Origin: Verrucomicrobiota bacterium
GTDB taxonomy: Bacteria; Verrucomicrobiota; Verrucomicrobiia; Verrucomicrobiales; Akkermansiaceae
Direction of reading: 5' to 3'
DNA length: 35,137 nt
Assembly (NCBI GenBank): GCA_004293285.1
Contig: RDYF01000039.1
Span: 1-35,137, forward strand
Position numbers and translations under genes: made by a program. Positions 15,673 through 23,691 of the stretch are shown in pieces. How positions within the stretch are numbered: the stretch's first letter is position 1; every line of letters starts with the position of its first letter. Under the pieces are notes generated by a model that ran no database searches, was not told the DNA's origin, and worked only from the letters and a program-made list of their open reading frames with translations.

Positions 15673-16833
15673 TCAATCGCCTTTGGCAAAGGCATGCGCA
15701 CCACGCGAAGGTCGTGAGGAAAAAATTTCTGGCTCAATGCCCGTGGCTGCTTGATAGCGCTCGCGCAGGATCGCCATGACTTCTTCTGCCTTGGCCGTTT
15801 CGCATAAGGTCACAGTCGATCCCCCGAATCCGCCACCGGTCATGCGCGCCCCGAGCACACCTCGACCGCGTAGGCTTTGCGCGATGTCGACCATCACGTC
15901 GAGCTCCGCACAAGAAACTTCAAAGTCATCGCGCAAGGAAGCATGAGAAGCATCCATCAACGCACCAAAGGCTTCGTATTCCCTCGCCGCTAGCAGTTCT
16001 GCAGCACGCTGGGTGCGCTCGATTTCCGTGACGACGTGTCGTGCACGACGGTTCACGGGCTCGCCCAATTGCTGCCATTTTTCCATCACTTGATCCAACG
16101 TGACCTCGCGCCAAGAACTCTGTGCCAAGCATGCTAGGGCTTGCTCCGTGTGCCGTCGACGCTCGGCATAGGCGCCATCGGAAAGCTGATGATGCACTCG
16201 CGTGTTGGCAATGATCACGGTAAGATCAGGGTTTTCGAAAGGCACAAGCTGCACTTCTTGATTGCGACAATCGATCATCACCAAGCGATCGGCTTCGCCA
16301 AAAGTCGACGCAAACTGATCCATGATGCCACATGGCACTCCGGCGAATTCGTGTTCGGCTTTTTGACAAATCAGCGCCTTGTCACGCTTCGATAGCTCGA
16401 TCCCGAGAACCGACTCCAACAAGGTCGCCACCGCACATTCCAGCGCCGCCGAGGAAGACAGGCCCGCCCCGCGTGGCACGGAGGAAACGACGGCGACATC
16501 GATGCCGGGAATGTCGTGACCCAATGATCGAAATCCTTCGATCACCCCGCGCAGATAGTTCGCCCACGCTGGTTCGCCGATCTTTTGCGTCTCGTCATGA
16601 GGGATGCATGCATCCGGCTGCCCTTCGCTGCTCCAGCGCGACATCGATGTGCCATTTTTTGCGGCAGCCATCACCACGTAGCGATCAATGGCGAAGGGCA
16701 TCACAAATCCATCGCAATAATCGATATGCTCGCCAATCAAATTAACGCGTCCAGGCGCTGCGGCAATCCAATCGGGCTGTCGTCCCAGTGCCGCTGTTGC
16801 CGTTGCAGCTAGTGTTGCAAGTGAGGATCTCAT
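15673..16833 (-). CDS. galK: Galactokinase
   Basis: Phosphorylates galactose at C1 in the Leloir pathway; member of the GHMP kinase family, 386 residues. Landmarks are the galactokinase signature G-R-V-N-L-I-G-E-H-I-D-Y-C-D-G (about 28-42), the ATP motif V-P-R-G-A-G-L-S-S-S-A-A-L near 117-129, and the C-terminal G-A-R-M-T-G-G-G-F-G-G-S motif. The length is standard. It starts 7 bp after the ubiA-like gene. No galT or galE is nearby, so the rest of the pathway must lie elsewhere. Confidence 0.94.
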   Translation of the reverse strand: MRSSLATLAATATAALGRQPDWIAAAPGRVNLIGEHIDYCDGFVMPFAIDRYVVMAAAKNGTSMSRWSSEGQPDACIPHDETQKIGEPAWANYLRGVIEGFRSLGHDIPGIDVAVVSSVPRGAGLSSSAALECAVATLLESVLGIELSKRDKALICQKAEHEFAGVPCGIMDQFASTFGEADRLVMIDCRNQEVQLVPFENPDLTVIIANTRVHHQLSDGAYAERRRHTEQALACLAQSSWREVTLDQVMEKWQQLGEPVNRRARHVVTEIERTQRAAELLAAREYEAFGALMDASHASLRDDFEVSCAELDVMVDIAQSLRGRGVLGARMTGGGFGGSTVTLCETAKAEEVMAILRERYQAATGIEPEIFSSRPSRGAHAFAKGD

Positions 16834-16840
16834 GAGGGTT

Positions 16841-17827
16841 TTAGGTTGCTGGTGCCACTTTTTGCAGCAGCAAAGCCGCTGCCAGGGCCACCAAGGGAAT
16901 CATCGAAAAATTCGCTTGTCCACCGCCCATCACGACATGAAGCGTGATCGCACTGGTCCACCAATACACGCCATCTACTAACACAATCCCTGCAAGCAAT
17001 CGACCGACTTTCCCACTCACCGCGCAAGGCTGCCATACGGCGCGCACGGTCCAAAATAAAAGCGGCAGAAGCCCACACCATGCCATTTTCTCCCAATTCT
17101 CCCAGCCCATCGTCATGAGAAACGAAAAGAAAAACGTCGAGTGGGTCGCCAAGGGCATCAATAACAGCGCCATGGCCCACCATTTCACCACCGGCTGCAA
17201 AACAGCTCTGGATTCGTATCGCGCCAGTAAGGAAATGCCCGCGATATAACAGGTCATGCCCACCATCGGTAGCAGCACGCAGGCAACCATCAAGGAACTA
17301 GCCCACAGATTTTCTGCCGATTTTGATAGCAAGGAAAGGACATGCAGATTTGGCGAAAGGATCATCATCCCCATCACATACAGCCCAGCCCGACATCCGC
17401 CCATCAACCAAATCGACCACGCATGGCGCTTGTGACAAAGGGTATAACTCACCACCAAGATGCCGATGGCTAAATACACCGCAAGCACGCTCGCATGAAT
17501 CCACCACGCCATCATCGCGCCGCTACTCATCATCACAATCGCCGTCAGCAGATAGCTGCGCGGACGGATCAAGCCCGATGGTATCGCGCGCTCGGGCCTA
17601 TGCTCCCGATCCCACTCGCGATCATACCAGTCGTTGAGAAAATTTCCCGATAGATAGAGCAGACAAGCACTCACGAGTCCTATCACCACAGGCGGCTCCA
17701 CACTCATGCTTGCCTCTGTCCACCAATGGATCATCAACATGCCCGTCAGCACGTTGACGATCACACTCGGCACGTTCGCAATGCGCGCTGTCGCACACAA
17801 CGCACGGATCATCGCCCCCATGTTCAT
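16841..17827 (-). CDS. UbiA family prenyltransferase (EboC-like)
   Basis: An integral membrane enzyme of the UbiA superfamily, 328 residues with eight or nine hydrophobic helices. The first Asp-rich motif N-D-W-Y-D-R-E-W-D-R-E (65-75), followed by R-P-E-R-A-I-P-S-G, is intact and binds prenyl-diphosphate via Mg. The second Asp motif of classical UbiA is replaced by I-A-G-I-S-L-L-A-R-Y-E, as I recall for EboC-type members, and G-G-C-R-A-G-L-Y-V fits that group. The other ebo genes are not in this window. The acceptor substrate is unknown. It sits between ybaB and galK in the operon. Confidence 0.8.
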   Translation of the reverse strand: MNMGAMIRALCATARIANVPSVIVNVLTGMLMIHWWTEASMSVEPPVVIGLVSACLLYLSGNFLNDWYDREWDREHRPERAIPSGLIRPRSYLLTAIVMMSSGAMMAWWIHASVLAVYLAIGILVVSYTLCHKRHAWSIWLMGGCRAGLYVMGMMILSPNLHVLSLLSKSAENLWASSLMVACVLLPMVGMTCYIAGISLLARYESRAVLQPVVKWWAMALLLMPLATHSTFFFSFLMTMGWENWEKMAWCGLLPLLFWTVRAVWQPCAVSGKVGRLLAGIVLVDGVYWWTSAITLHVVMGGGQANFSMIPLVALAAALLLQKVAPAT

Positions 17828-17875
17828 CGCATCGAAAAAATTTCGCTCGCTTTTCTCTGCGAGCCGTCACGATGA

Positions 17876-18181
17876 TCAGAAGCCCGGAATCGGCAAGCCA
17901 CCCGTGTGCTTTTTCATCTCCGCTGCGGCAATCTCACGACCTTGCGCAATCGCCTCTTGCACGCCCTTGAGAATCAGATCTTGCAGGAAATCGACATCTG
18001 CTGGATCGACAACCGTGGGATCGATGCGGATCGATTGCACGTCTCCTGAGCAAGTGGCCACGACCACTACTTTGCCATTGGCGACCGAGCTTTCGACGGT
18101 GCGCTGGGCGAGTTCTTCTTGGGCAGCGGCAAGACCTGCTTGCATCTTCTGCGCTTGTTGCATCAATTTTGCTATGTTCAT
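17876..18181 (-). CDS. ybaB: YbaB/EbfC family nucleoid-associated protein
   Basis: A small dimeric DNA-binding protein, 101 residues, starting M-N-I-A-K-L-M-Q-Q-A-Q-K-M-Q with a long N-terminal helix. V-V-V-V-A-T-C-S-G-D-V-Q-S-I-R-I-D-P and the C-terminal M-K-K-H-T-G-G-L-P-I-P-G-F follow, all typical. It starts 7 bp after dnaX, the conserved bacterial dnaX-ybaB arrangement. Confidence 0.94.
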   Translation of the reverse strand: MNIAKLMQQAQKMQAGLAAAQEELAQRTVESSVANGKVVVVATCSGDVQSIRIDPTVVDPADVDFLQDLILKGVQEAIAQGREIAAAEMKKHTGGLPIPGF

Positions 18182-18188
18182 CGATCAG

Positions 18189-19745
18189 TTAGGTTGTAAT
18201 GATTTTTCCAGAAAAGATTTCTAACGCTTTCTGGATCAGTGGGTCTTTGTAAAAGTCATCGGCCTCGCGCGGGGTCTCTTTGGGCGCTGGTTTCGCGGCA
18301 GCTGGCGGAGGTGTCGCAGCGACCACGGGCTTGATTTCGGGCTCATCGGGCCGGTCTTCCGCCAATTCGATCATGGCGTCGAAGGCCGACAACCCACCGG
18401 CGGGCTTGCTCGGCTTCGCCGCCACAGGAGCAGGCTCCGGCGCGGGCTCTGGCTCGGGCGCAGACAGCTCCGGCAGGGAAATTTCTGCAGCGACTTGCGG
18501 CTGGGGTGCTGGCTCTACGGGCCTAGCCACCACCGGCTCGATGACAGGTGCCGCCGCAGCTGGCGGAGTGGCGTCGTGCGAAACGGCTGGAGGAGCGCCT
18601 TGCGAAAAGTGCCCCGCAGATCCCTCCAGCACATGAATGATGTCAGAAATCCGCGCTTCTCCCATCACTTGGATTGCTTTGATCAAGCCCAACTCCAAGT
18701 GCAGCTTGCGGTTGCTCGCCCACTTCATCCGACCTTCGGTGTCGGCAAAAACGTCCATCACTGCGAGCAATCGATCGGCTTTGCAGTTTTTCGCCGCATC
18801 GAGAAGTTTTTCCCACAGCTCCTGCGGAATCCCTTCGTTCGGCGCTTGCGGATCGACTTTCGCCACGATCAACGCACGCAACGCGCCGATGAGCTCGTTG
18901 AGCAATTGCGATACATCCCGACCCGTCGAAGCCTCGCGTTGGATGATTTGCAGCGCCGCAGCCGTGTTTTTCTGGAAAATGGCTTCACACATTGCCGCGA
19001 TGGTCTCGCGCGAAGTGAATCCGAAAATGTTGAGCACATCGGCTTCTTGAATTTGATTGCCACAAAAGGCCACGAGCTGATCGAGCATCGATTGCGCATC
19101 TCGCATGCCGCCATCCGCCCCCTTGGCAATCGCCCATGCCGCCGCCTGATCCAAGGCCACGCCTTCTTGTTCGGCAATGTGCGTCAAATGCTTGGCGATG
19201 GTTTCCGTCGGAATCGGTCGCAAATCAAATCGCTGGCAACGCGAGAGAATGGTCGGCAAAATCTTGTGCACCTCCGTCGTCGCAAAAATGAATTTCACAT
19301 GCGGCGGCGGCTCTTCCAAGGTCTTCAATAAGGCATTGAAGGCCTGGTTGGTCAGCATGTGCACCTCGTCGATGTAGTAAATTTTGAATTTCCCCTGCAT
19401 CGGCGCGTAGTTCACGGAGTCGCGCAGCGCCCGCACTTCGTCGACACCGTTGTTGGAAGCACCGTCGATCTCGACCACGTCGAGCGATGTTCCTTCCGCA
19501 ATCTGCAAGCAAACGGGGTCATTGGGATCGAAGTCAACCTTCGGCCCACCCGGTCCATTCAGTGCTTTGGCAAAAATTCGCGCCGTCGAGGTCTTCCCCG
19601 TGCCACGCGGGCCGACAAATAGATAAGCATGCGCCAACCGATCTTGCTCAATCGCATTGCGCAAGGTCCGGACTACATGATCTTGCCCTAGGACATCGTC
19701 AAATGTCGCAGGACGATATTTTCGCGCAAAAACCTGATAGCTCAC
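18189..19745 (-). CDS. dnaX: DNA polymerase III subunit gamma/tau
   Basis: The AAA+ clamp-loader subunit of the replicase, 518 residues. The start is Y-Q-V-F-A-R-K-Y-R-P-A-T-F-D-D-V-L-G-Q. The P-loop G-P-R-G-T-G-K-T is at 45-52, then I-D-E-V-H-M-L-T-N-Q-A-F-N-A-L-L-K-T-L-E-E-P-P and the arginine-finger region S-R-C-Q-R-F-D. After a helical domain the C-terminus (about 390-480) is rich in Pro, Ala and Glu, the usual flexible tau linker. The four zinc cysteines normally found after the P-loop helix are missing: the region reads A-L-N-G-P-G-G-P-K-V-D-F-D-P with only C79. It is first in a six-gene operon. Confidence 0.95.
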   Translation of the reverse strand: MSYQVFARKYRPATFDDVLGQDHVVRTLRNAIEQDRLAHAYLFVGPRGTGKTSTARIFAKALNGPGGPKVDFDPNDPVCLQIAEGTSLDVVEIDGASNNGVDEVRALRDSVNYAPMQGKFKIYYIDEVHMLTNQAFNALLKTLEEPPPHVKFIFATTEVHKILPTILSRCQRFDLRPIPTETIAKHLTHIAEQEGVALDQAAAWAIAKGADGGMRDAQSMLDQLVAFCGNQIQEADVLNIFGFTSRETIAAMCEAIFQKNTAAALQIIQREASTGRDVSQLLNELIGALRALIVAKVDPQAPNEGIPQELWEKLLDAAKNCKADRLLAVMDVFADTEGRMKWASNRKLHLELGLIKAIQVMGEARISDIIHVLEGSAGHFSQGAPPAVSHDATPPAAAAPVIEPVVARPVEPAPQPQVAAEISLPELSAPEPEPAPEPAPVAAKPSKPAGGLSAFDAMIELAEDRPDEPEIKPVVAATPPPAAAKPAPKETPREADDFYKDPLIQKALEIFSGKIITT

Positions 19746-19855
19746 GCGTGCATCCTAGCCCATCCGTGCCATCCGACAACTCCAAAAAATCGCTCTTCCT
19801 GTCTTTCCATGGCACATTCTGAGCAAGACAAACGGCTGACGGTGTGCTATTTCTG

Positions 19856-20521
19856 ATGCCGATGAGCGACGCAGAAAAAAATTCCGAGCAAGATGAGGCA
19901 CTGGCTGCCATCTGCGCGCGCACTCGCAAGAGCCTGATCGCCCGACTCGACAACTGGGAGGATCAGAAAACGTGGGACGAATTTTACCAAACCTATTGGA
20001 AACTGATCTACGCCGTCGCCATCAAAGCCGGTCTGCGTCCGGATGAAGCGTTCGATTGCGTGCAAGAGACGATTCTCTCGATCGCCAAGCAAAGCAAAAA
20101 GAAACTCTATGATCCCGAACAAGGATCGTTCAAGTCGTGGCTGATGAACATGACGCGCTGGCGCATCAATGACCAATTCCGCAAACGCAAGAAGGATACC
20201 TCGATGGTCGGCGGTGAATGGGACGATGACCGCAAAACCGCCATCATCGATCGCTTTGAAGACCCGAACGGCATGGACCTCGATCGCGTCTGGGATACCG
20301 AGTGGCGACGCAACATCGCCGATGCCGCCATCGCCCGCGTGAAGGCTCAGGTCTCGCCCAAACAATTCCAAATTTTCGACTACTACGTCCTCCGCGAATG
20401 GGATGCGACGAAGGTGCAAAAACACCTCGGCATTTCGATGGCACAAGTTTACCTCGCCAAGCACCGCGTCGGCTCGGTCTTGAAAAAGGAACTCGAAAAG
20501 TTGCAGCAAGATGGCGATTAA
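19856..20521 (+). CDS. ECF-like RNA polymerase sigma factor
   Basis: A 221-residue sigma-70 family protein with region 2 (W-D-E-F-Y-Q-T-Y-W-K-L-I-Y then D-E-A-F-D-C-V-Q-E-T-I-L-S-I) and R-W-R-I-N-D-Q-F-R-K-R as the -10-binding part. A region 4 helix-turn-helix follows (W-D-A-T-K-V-Q-K-H-L-G-I-S then A-Q-V-Y-L-A-K-H-R-V). Start candidates are GTG 19844, ATG 19856 and ATG 19862; I take the first ATG. Its 3' end overlaps the start of the kinase gene by 11 bp. The pair is therefore translationally coupled and probably forms one signalling unit, in the way planctomycete and verrucomicrobial ECF factors pair with kinases. Confidence 0.85.
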   Translation: MPMSDAEKNSEQDEALAAICARTRKSLIARLDNWEDQKTWDEFYQTYWKLIYAVAIKAGLRPDEAFDCVQETILSIAKQSKKKLYDPEQGSFKSWLMNMTRWRINDQFRKRKKDTSMVGGEWDDDRKTAIIDRFEDPNGMDLDRVWDTEWRRNIADAAIARVKAQVSPKQFQIFDYYVLREWDATKVQKHLGISMAQVYLAKHRVGSVLKKELEKLQQDGD

Positions 20522-22979
20522 ACAACGACCACATCCCGTCATTCCCGATCACGAGGTGCTGCGCAAAATCGGCGGCGGCGCTTACGGGGAGGTCTGGCTC
20601 GCACGCGGCGTCACTGGTGCCCTGCGCGCCGTGAAAGTGGTCTGGCGCGAGGACTTTGAGGATGAAAGAACTTTCGAACGCGAATTTGAAGGCATCTTGC
20701 GCTTTGAACCCATTTCCCGCGATCACCCAGGCCTGGTCAATGTGCTCCATGTCGGTCGCAGCCCCGACCGCAAGTCGTTTTACTACTATGTGATGGAGCT
20801 CGGCGATGACATGCACACGGGCGCTGACATCAATCCCATTGAATACGAACCACGTACGCTGCGCGCCGATAGCAAGGACACTCGCGCCCAACAGTTTCCC
20901 ATTGAGGAATGCCTGGATGTGGGACTGCGTCTCGCCGAAGCCCTGGAGCACCTGCATGAAAAGGGTCTCGCTCACCGCGATGTCAAACCATCGAACATCA
21001 TTTTTGTCGGCGGCAAGGCCAAGCTCGCAGATATCGGGCTCGTCGCCGCACGCGGCCAGCGCACCTTTGTCGGCACGGAAGGATTTGTGCCCCCCGAAGG
21101 ACCCGGTTCGGCTCAGGCCGATGTCTATTCTCTCGGCAAGGTTCTTTATGAAATCGCCACGGGCAAGGATCGACTCGATTTCCCCGAACTGCCCGATGAG
21201 CTGCCCAGCGGCTATGATCGCAAGAAGTGGCTGGCTCTCAATTCGGTGATTTGCGATGTCTGCAATCCGCATGTTTCCAAACGCAGCATCAAAACGGCCG
21301 CCGAACTGGCCGATGCCTTGCGCCGCATCCAGCGTGGCAAACGCCGACGCTCCCGTAGCTCGGGCGTCATCACTACGATCACGATTTTGGTCTCGGGATT
21401 GGGATTTCTCGCTTGGAAATCGCTGGAGACCGATTCCTTTGTCGCCAAGCTCCAGCGCTTTGTGCAAAGTGAAATTTCACCCACGCCACCAAGCGCAAAA
21501 ATGGGACAAATCAAGATCGTCTCCGATCCCGAAGGAGCCGCCGTGTTTGACAAGGAAGGCACCTACATGGGCGAAACGCAAACCACCGTGCTGTCGTATC
21601 CCATCGGCACGACTCTCTCGTTTACCCTCCGCAAGCAGGGATACCAAGCCTTGGAAATCGAGCACACCGTTGTCGAATCGTCGGAACCCGTACTACTCGG
21701 CGGCGCTCTAACGGTTTTTTCGCCACCCATCATCGGACAAACCTGGCAGGATCAATTGGGCACGCGCTACCTCCCAGAAAATGATCTGCACGTCTCCCGC
21801 GATTACGTTGCCGAACGCTCGTGGAATCTCTATGTCCAAGCCGAAAAACGACCTGCCGACGCCGGAACGGTCATTGAAATTTCAGAAAATGGCCAGCCTT
21901 CGCGCATCGTCGTGACCAGCGCGAGCGAAGCCGAACTTTTCTGCCGCTGGCTGCAACGCGGTGCCACGCCCTCGCACCTCACCACGGATCAGGAAATTTT
22001 GCCGCGCATTGAATCGATGTTTGAACATCCGTCGCTCACCGATGATTTGCGTCAGAAAAATCTCAAGCCCTTCCGCGTGATCGTCCGACAAGTTCCCTAC
22101 GGCTCGATCCAAGTCGTCGCACAACCCGCAGGCGTGGAGGTCTATGTGAATGAGGAATCGCGTGGTCGTATCGATGGCTCGAAGCTCATCGAAAAAATCC
22201 GCCCCGGTCCGGTGGACTTGATGTTTTTGCTCGATGGCTTCAAACCGCAAACCCAGCAATTCAATCTGCAAAATGGTGAACGCATTAGTGTCACGGTGGA
22301 ACTACAACCGAACCAAGGAGTCGTTTTTGGCAAACCCTGGGAAAATGCTCTTGGCATGAAGTTTGTGCCCGTGGGCGAGGAATTGATGGCATCCGTGTGG
22401 GAAACTCGGGTGCAGGATTACGCGCTGTTTCTCCAAGAAACCCAACGACCCGCCCTGCCGAAGCCCGACTTCCCCCAAGGACCGGATCACCCTGTGGTCT
22501 ACATCCGACGCAATGACGCGATTGCCTTCTGTGAGTGGCTGACCACTCGAGAGCGAAAAGAAGAACGAATCCAGTTTTCTTACGAATACCGACTCCCCAC
22601 CGATGCCGAATGGTCGACGATGGCAGGCCTCAGCTCGGAAAAAGGCAAGACCCCCGGTCAGCGCGATGCGCAAGCCCAACAGATCTGGCCCTGGGGGCAA
22701 ACCTGGCCACCGCCTGCCGCCTCGGGAAATTTTGCGGATGAAAGCGCCGCCACACAAGGTCGGGTGAATCCCGAACGCATCATCCAAGGCTACAACGATG
22801 GCTTTGAAAAAACCGCACCCGTGGGCTCGTTTTTGCCCAACTCCTTCGGCATGTATGATCTCTCCGGCAATGTTCACGAATGGGTCTCGGACGACTACGA
22901 TGCCTCAAAAATTCACGGTGTGGTACGCGGCGGCGGCTGGAATAGTTTCCGCCAAGCCAATCTATCGCTCAAGCCATGA
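20511..22979 (+). CDS. Transmembrane Ser/Thr protein kinase with PEGA and FGE-sulfatase domains (3' truncated)
   Basis: An 822-residue fusion. Residues 14-275 are a Hanks-type kinase with G-G-G-A-Y-G-E-V, Lys42, H-R-D-V-K-P-S-N at 155-162 and D-I-G in place of D-F-G at 174. A single membrane helix lies at about 283-305. Outside it come a PEGA repeat (about 331-383), a degenerate FGE-like half domain (about 405-520, F-C-R-W-L), a second PEGA (about 530-600) and an FGE-sulfatase/SUMF1 domain from about 609. The last domain stops right after V-R-G-G-G-W-N-S-F, without the family's final 25-30 residues that end in G-F-R. It probably phosphorylates the sigma factor or its partner in response to an envelope signal; that is inference. 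Confidence 0.85.
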   Translation: MAIKQRPHPVIPDHEVLRKIGGGAYGEVWLARGVTGALRAVKVVWREDFEDERTFEREFEGILRFEPISRDHPGLVNVLHVGRSPDRKSFYYYVMELGDDMHTGADINPIEYEPRTLRADSKDTRAQQFPIEECLDVGLRLAEALEHLHEKGLAHRDVKPSNIIFVGGKAKLADIGLVAARGQRTFVGTEGFVPPEGPGSAQADVYSLGKVLYEIATGKDRLDFPELPDELPSGYDRKKWLALNSVICDVCNPHVSKRSIKTAAELADALRRIQRGKRRRSRSSGVITTITILVSGLGFLAWKSLETDSFVAKLQRFVQSEISPTPPSAKMGQIKIVSDPEGAAVFDKEGTYMGETQTTVLSYPIGTTLSFTLRKQGYQALEIEHTVVESSEPVLLGGALTVFSPPIIGQTWQDQLGTRYLPENDLHVSRDYVAERSWNLYVQAEKRPADAGTVIEISENGQPSRIVVTSASEAELFCRWLQRGATPSHLTTDQEILPRIESMFEHPSLTDDLRQKNLKPFRVIVRQVPYGSIQVVAQPAGVEVYVNEESRGRIDGSKLIEKIRPGPVDLMFLLDGFKPQTQQFNLQNGERISVTVELQPNQGVVFGKPWENALGMKFVPVGEELMASVWETRVQDYALFLQETQRPALPKPDFPQGPDHPVVYIRRNDAIAFCEWLTTRERKEERIQFSYEYRLPTDAEWSTMAGLSSEKGKTPGQRDAQAQQIWPWGQTWPPPAASGNFADESAATQGRVNPERIIQGYNDGFEKTAPVGSFLPNSFGMYDLSGNVHEWVSDDYDASKIHGVVRGGGWNSFRQANLSLKP

Positions 22980-23334
22980 TTGAAATCAACATTGACTACG
23001 AAGGTCAGCTCCACTGCTCCGCCCATCACGGTCCCTCGGGAAATACCTTAGTCACCGATGCACCTGTCGACAACAACGGTCGTGGCGAAGCCTTTTCTCC
23101 CACCGACCTCGTTGCCACTGCGCTCGGCTGCTGCATGGCCACGGTCATGGGCATTATCGCGCAGCGCAAGGAGATCGATCTCACAGGAATGAAAATCCGC
23201 GTAGAAAAACACATGAGCACCGATGCTCCCCGCCGCATCATTGCCCTGCCCGTGAAAATCCAATTGCCCCTCCCCGCCGACACAACAGCCTCCATCCCGA
23301 CATCCAAGTCGATGTTGCGTGGATTTTTTCTTAA
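22976..23334 (+). pseudogene. OsmC family protein, frameshifted by an internal deletion
   Basis: Residues 1-100 match OsmC/Ohr-family redox proteins: T-D-A-P-V-D-N-N-G-R-G-E-A-F-S-P-T-D-L-V-type sequence, then A-L-G-C-C-M-A-T-V-M-G-I and the E-K-H-M-S-T-D-A-P-R-R-I strand. After L-P-L-P-A-D the frame loses similarity. The expected ending L-H-P-D-I-Q-V-D-V-A-W is present in another frame (23290-23331), followed by TAA at 23332-23334. About 50 bases, including the second redox Cys (T-C-P-V motif), are missing between them. Read straight through, the frame would instead end at 23422. The start overlaps the kinase stop as ATGA. Confidence 0.7.
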
Positions 23335-23368
23335 AAAAACGATCCATAAAAAATTTCGAGAGAAATTC

Positions 23369-23397
23369 TTGACGCACCTATCGAAATCTACTAAGTG
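23369..23397 (+). promoter_or_regulatory. Putative promoter in front of the cas locus
   Basis: TTGACG (23369-23374), a 17-base spacer and TAAGTG (23392-23397). The spacer and -10 box lie inside the left half of the large inverted repeat at 23377-23423, as expected for a repressed promoter. The -10 box is weak. Confidence 0.35.
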
Positions 23398-23423
23398 TTC
23401 TTCCGAACAAAGATTTCGATAGG
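23377..23423. repeat. 47-bp interrupted palindrome upstream of the cas genes
   Basis: CCTATCGAAATCT (23377-23389) and AGATTTCGATAGG (23411-23423) are perfect 13-bp inverted arms. A second small hairpin TGTTC-TTCC-GAACA (23396-23409) lies inside. It could be a repressor operator or an RNA hairpin in the 5' leader of the cas transcript. Confidence 0.75.
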
Positions 23424-23424
23424 C

Positions 23425-23691
23425 ATGCCTCCCCACATCCACTACGCCCATTCCAGGCCAGACCGCCTCAAAAGCGAATGGGAGCCCCTTTTCACCCCCT
23501 TCGGTGAGGGGGATCACCAATGCCAACGCCACACTTGCAAAAAATGCGCCGAAATGGCCCCCAATCACGGCCACCTCAATAAAGTCGCCTACTGGACCGC
23601 CCAATTCGCGTCGAATTTCTCAAGAATAAACGAATTCAAAGGTTTCATCCACCTAATATTCAAAGCTTATACATCGATTTCTAGTTTTTGA
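23425..23691 (+). pseudogene. Relic of a different Cas3 N-terminal HD region
   Basis: An 88-codon frame whose first 65 codons read like the start of a Cas3 HD domain. H-I-H-Y-A-H-S begins it, then E-W-E-P-L, a Cys cluster C33-X4-C38-X2-C41, and H-G-H-L-N-K-V-A-Y-W-T-A-Q-F-A. It parallels the start of the intact Cas3 (Y-I-A-H, D-H-L, then a helix) without being a copy of it. After about 23619 similarity ends and the sequence turns AT-rich. Its TGA overlaps the ATG of cas3 by one base. The base composition (36 G+C in 23461-23520) is like cas4 and cas1, not like the intact cas3. Confidence 0.5.

Noticed and set aside
23476..23513. CCCCC...GGGGG hairpin (near CCCCCTTCGGTGAGGGGG) considered as a stray CRISPR repeat
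   Set aside because: It lacks the GTCGC start and ATTGAAAC tail of the array repeat and lies within the Cas3 relic reading frame.
23026..23604. 192-codon reverse frame across the OsmC-cas3 relic region
   Set aside because: No family resemblance. The forward strand explains both halves better.
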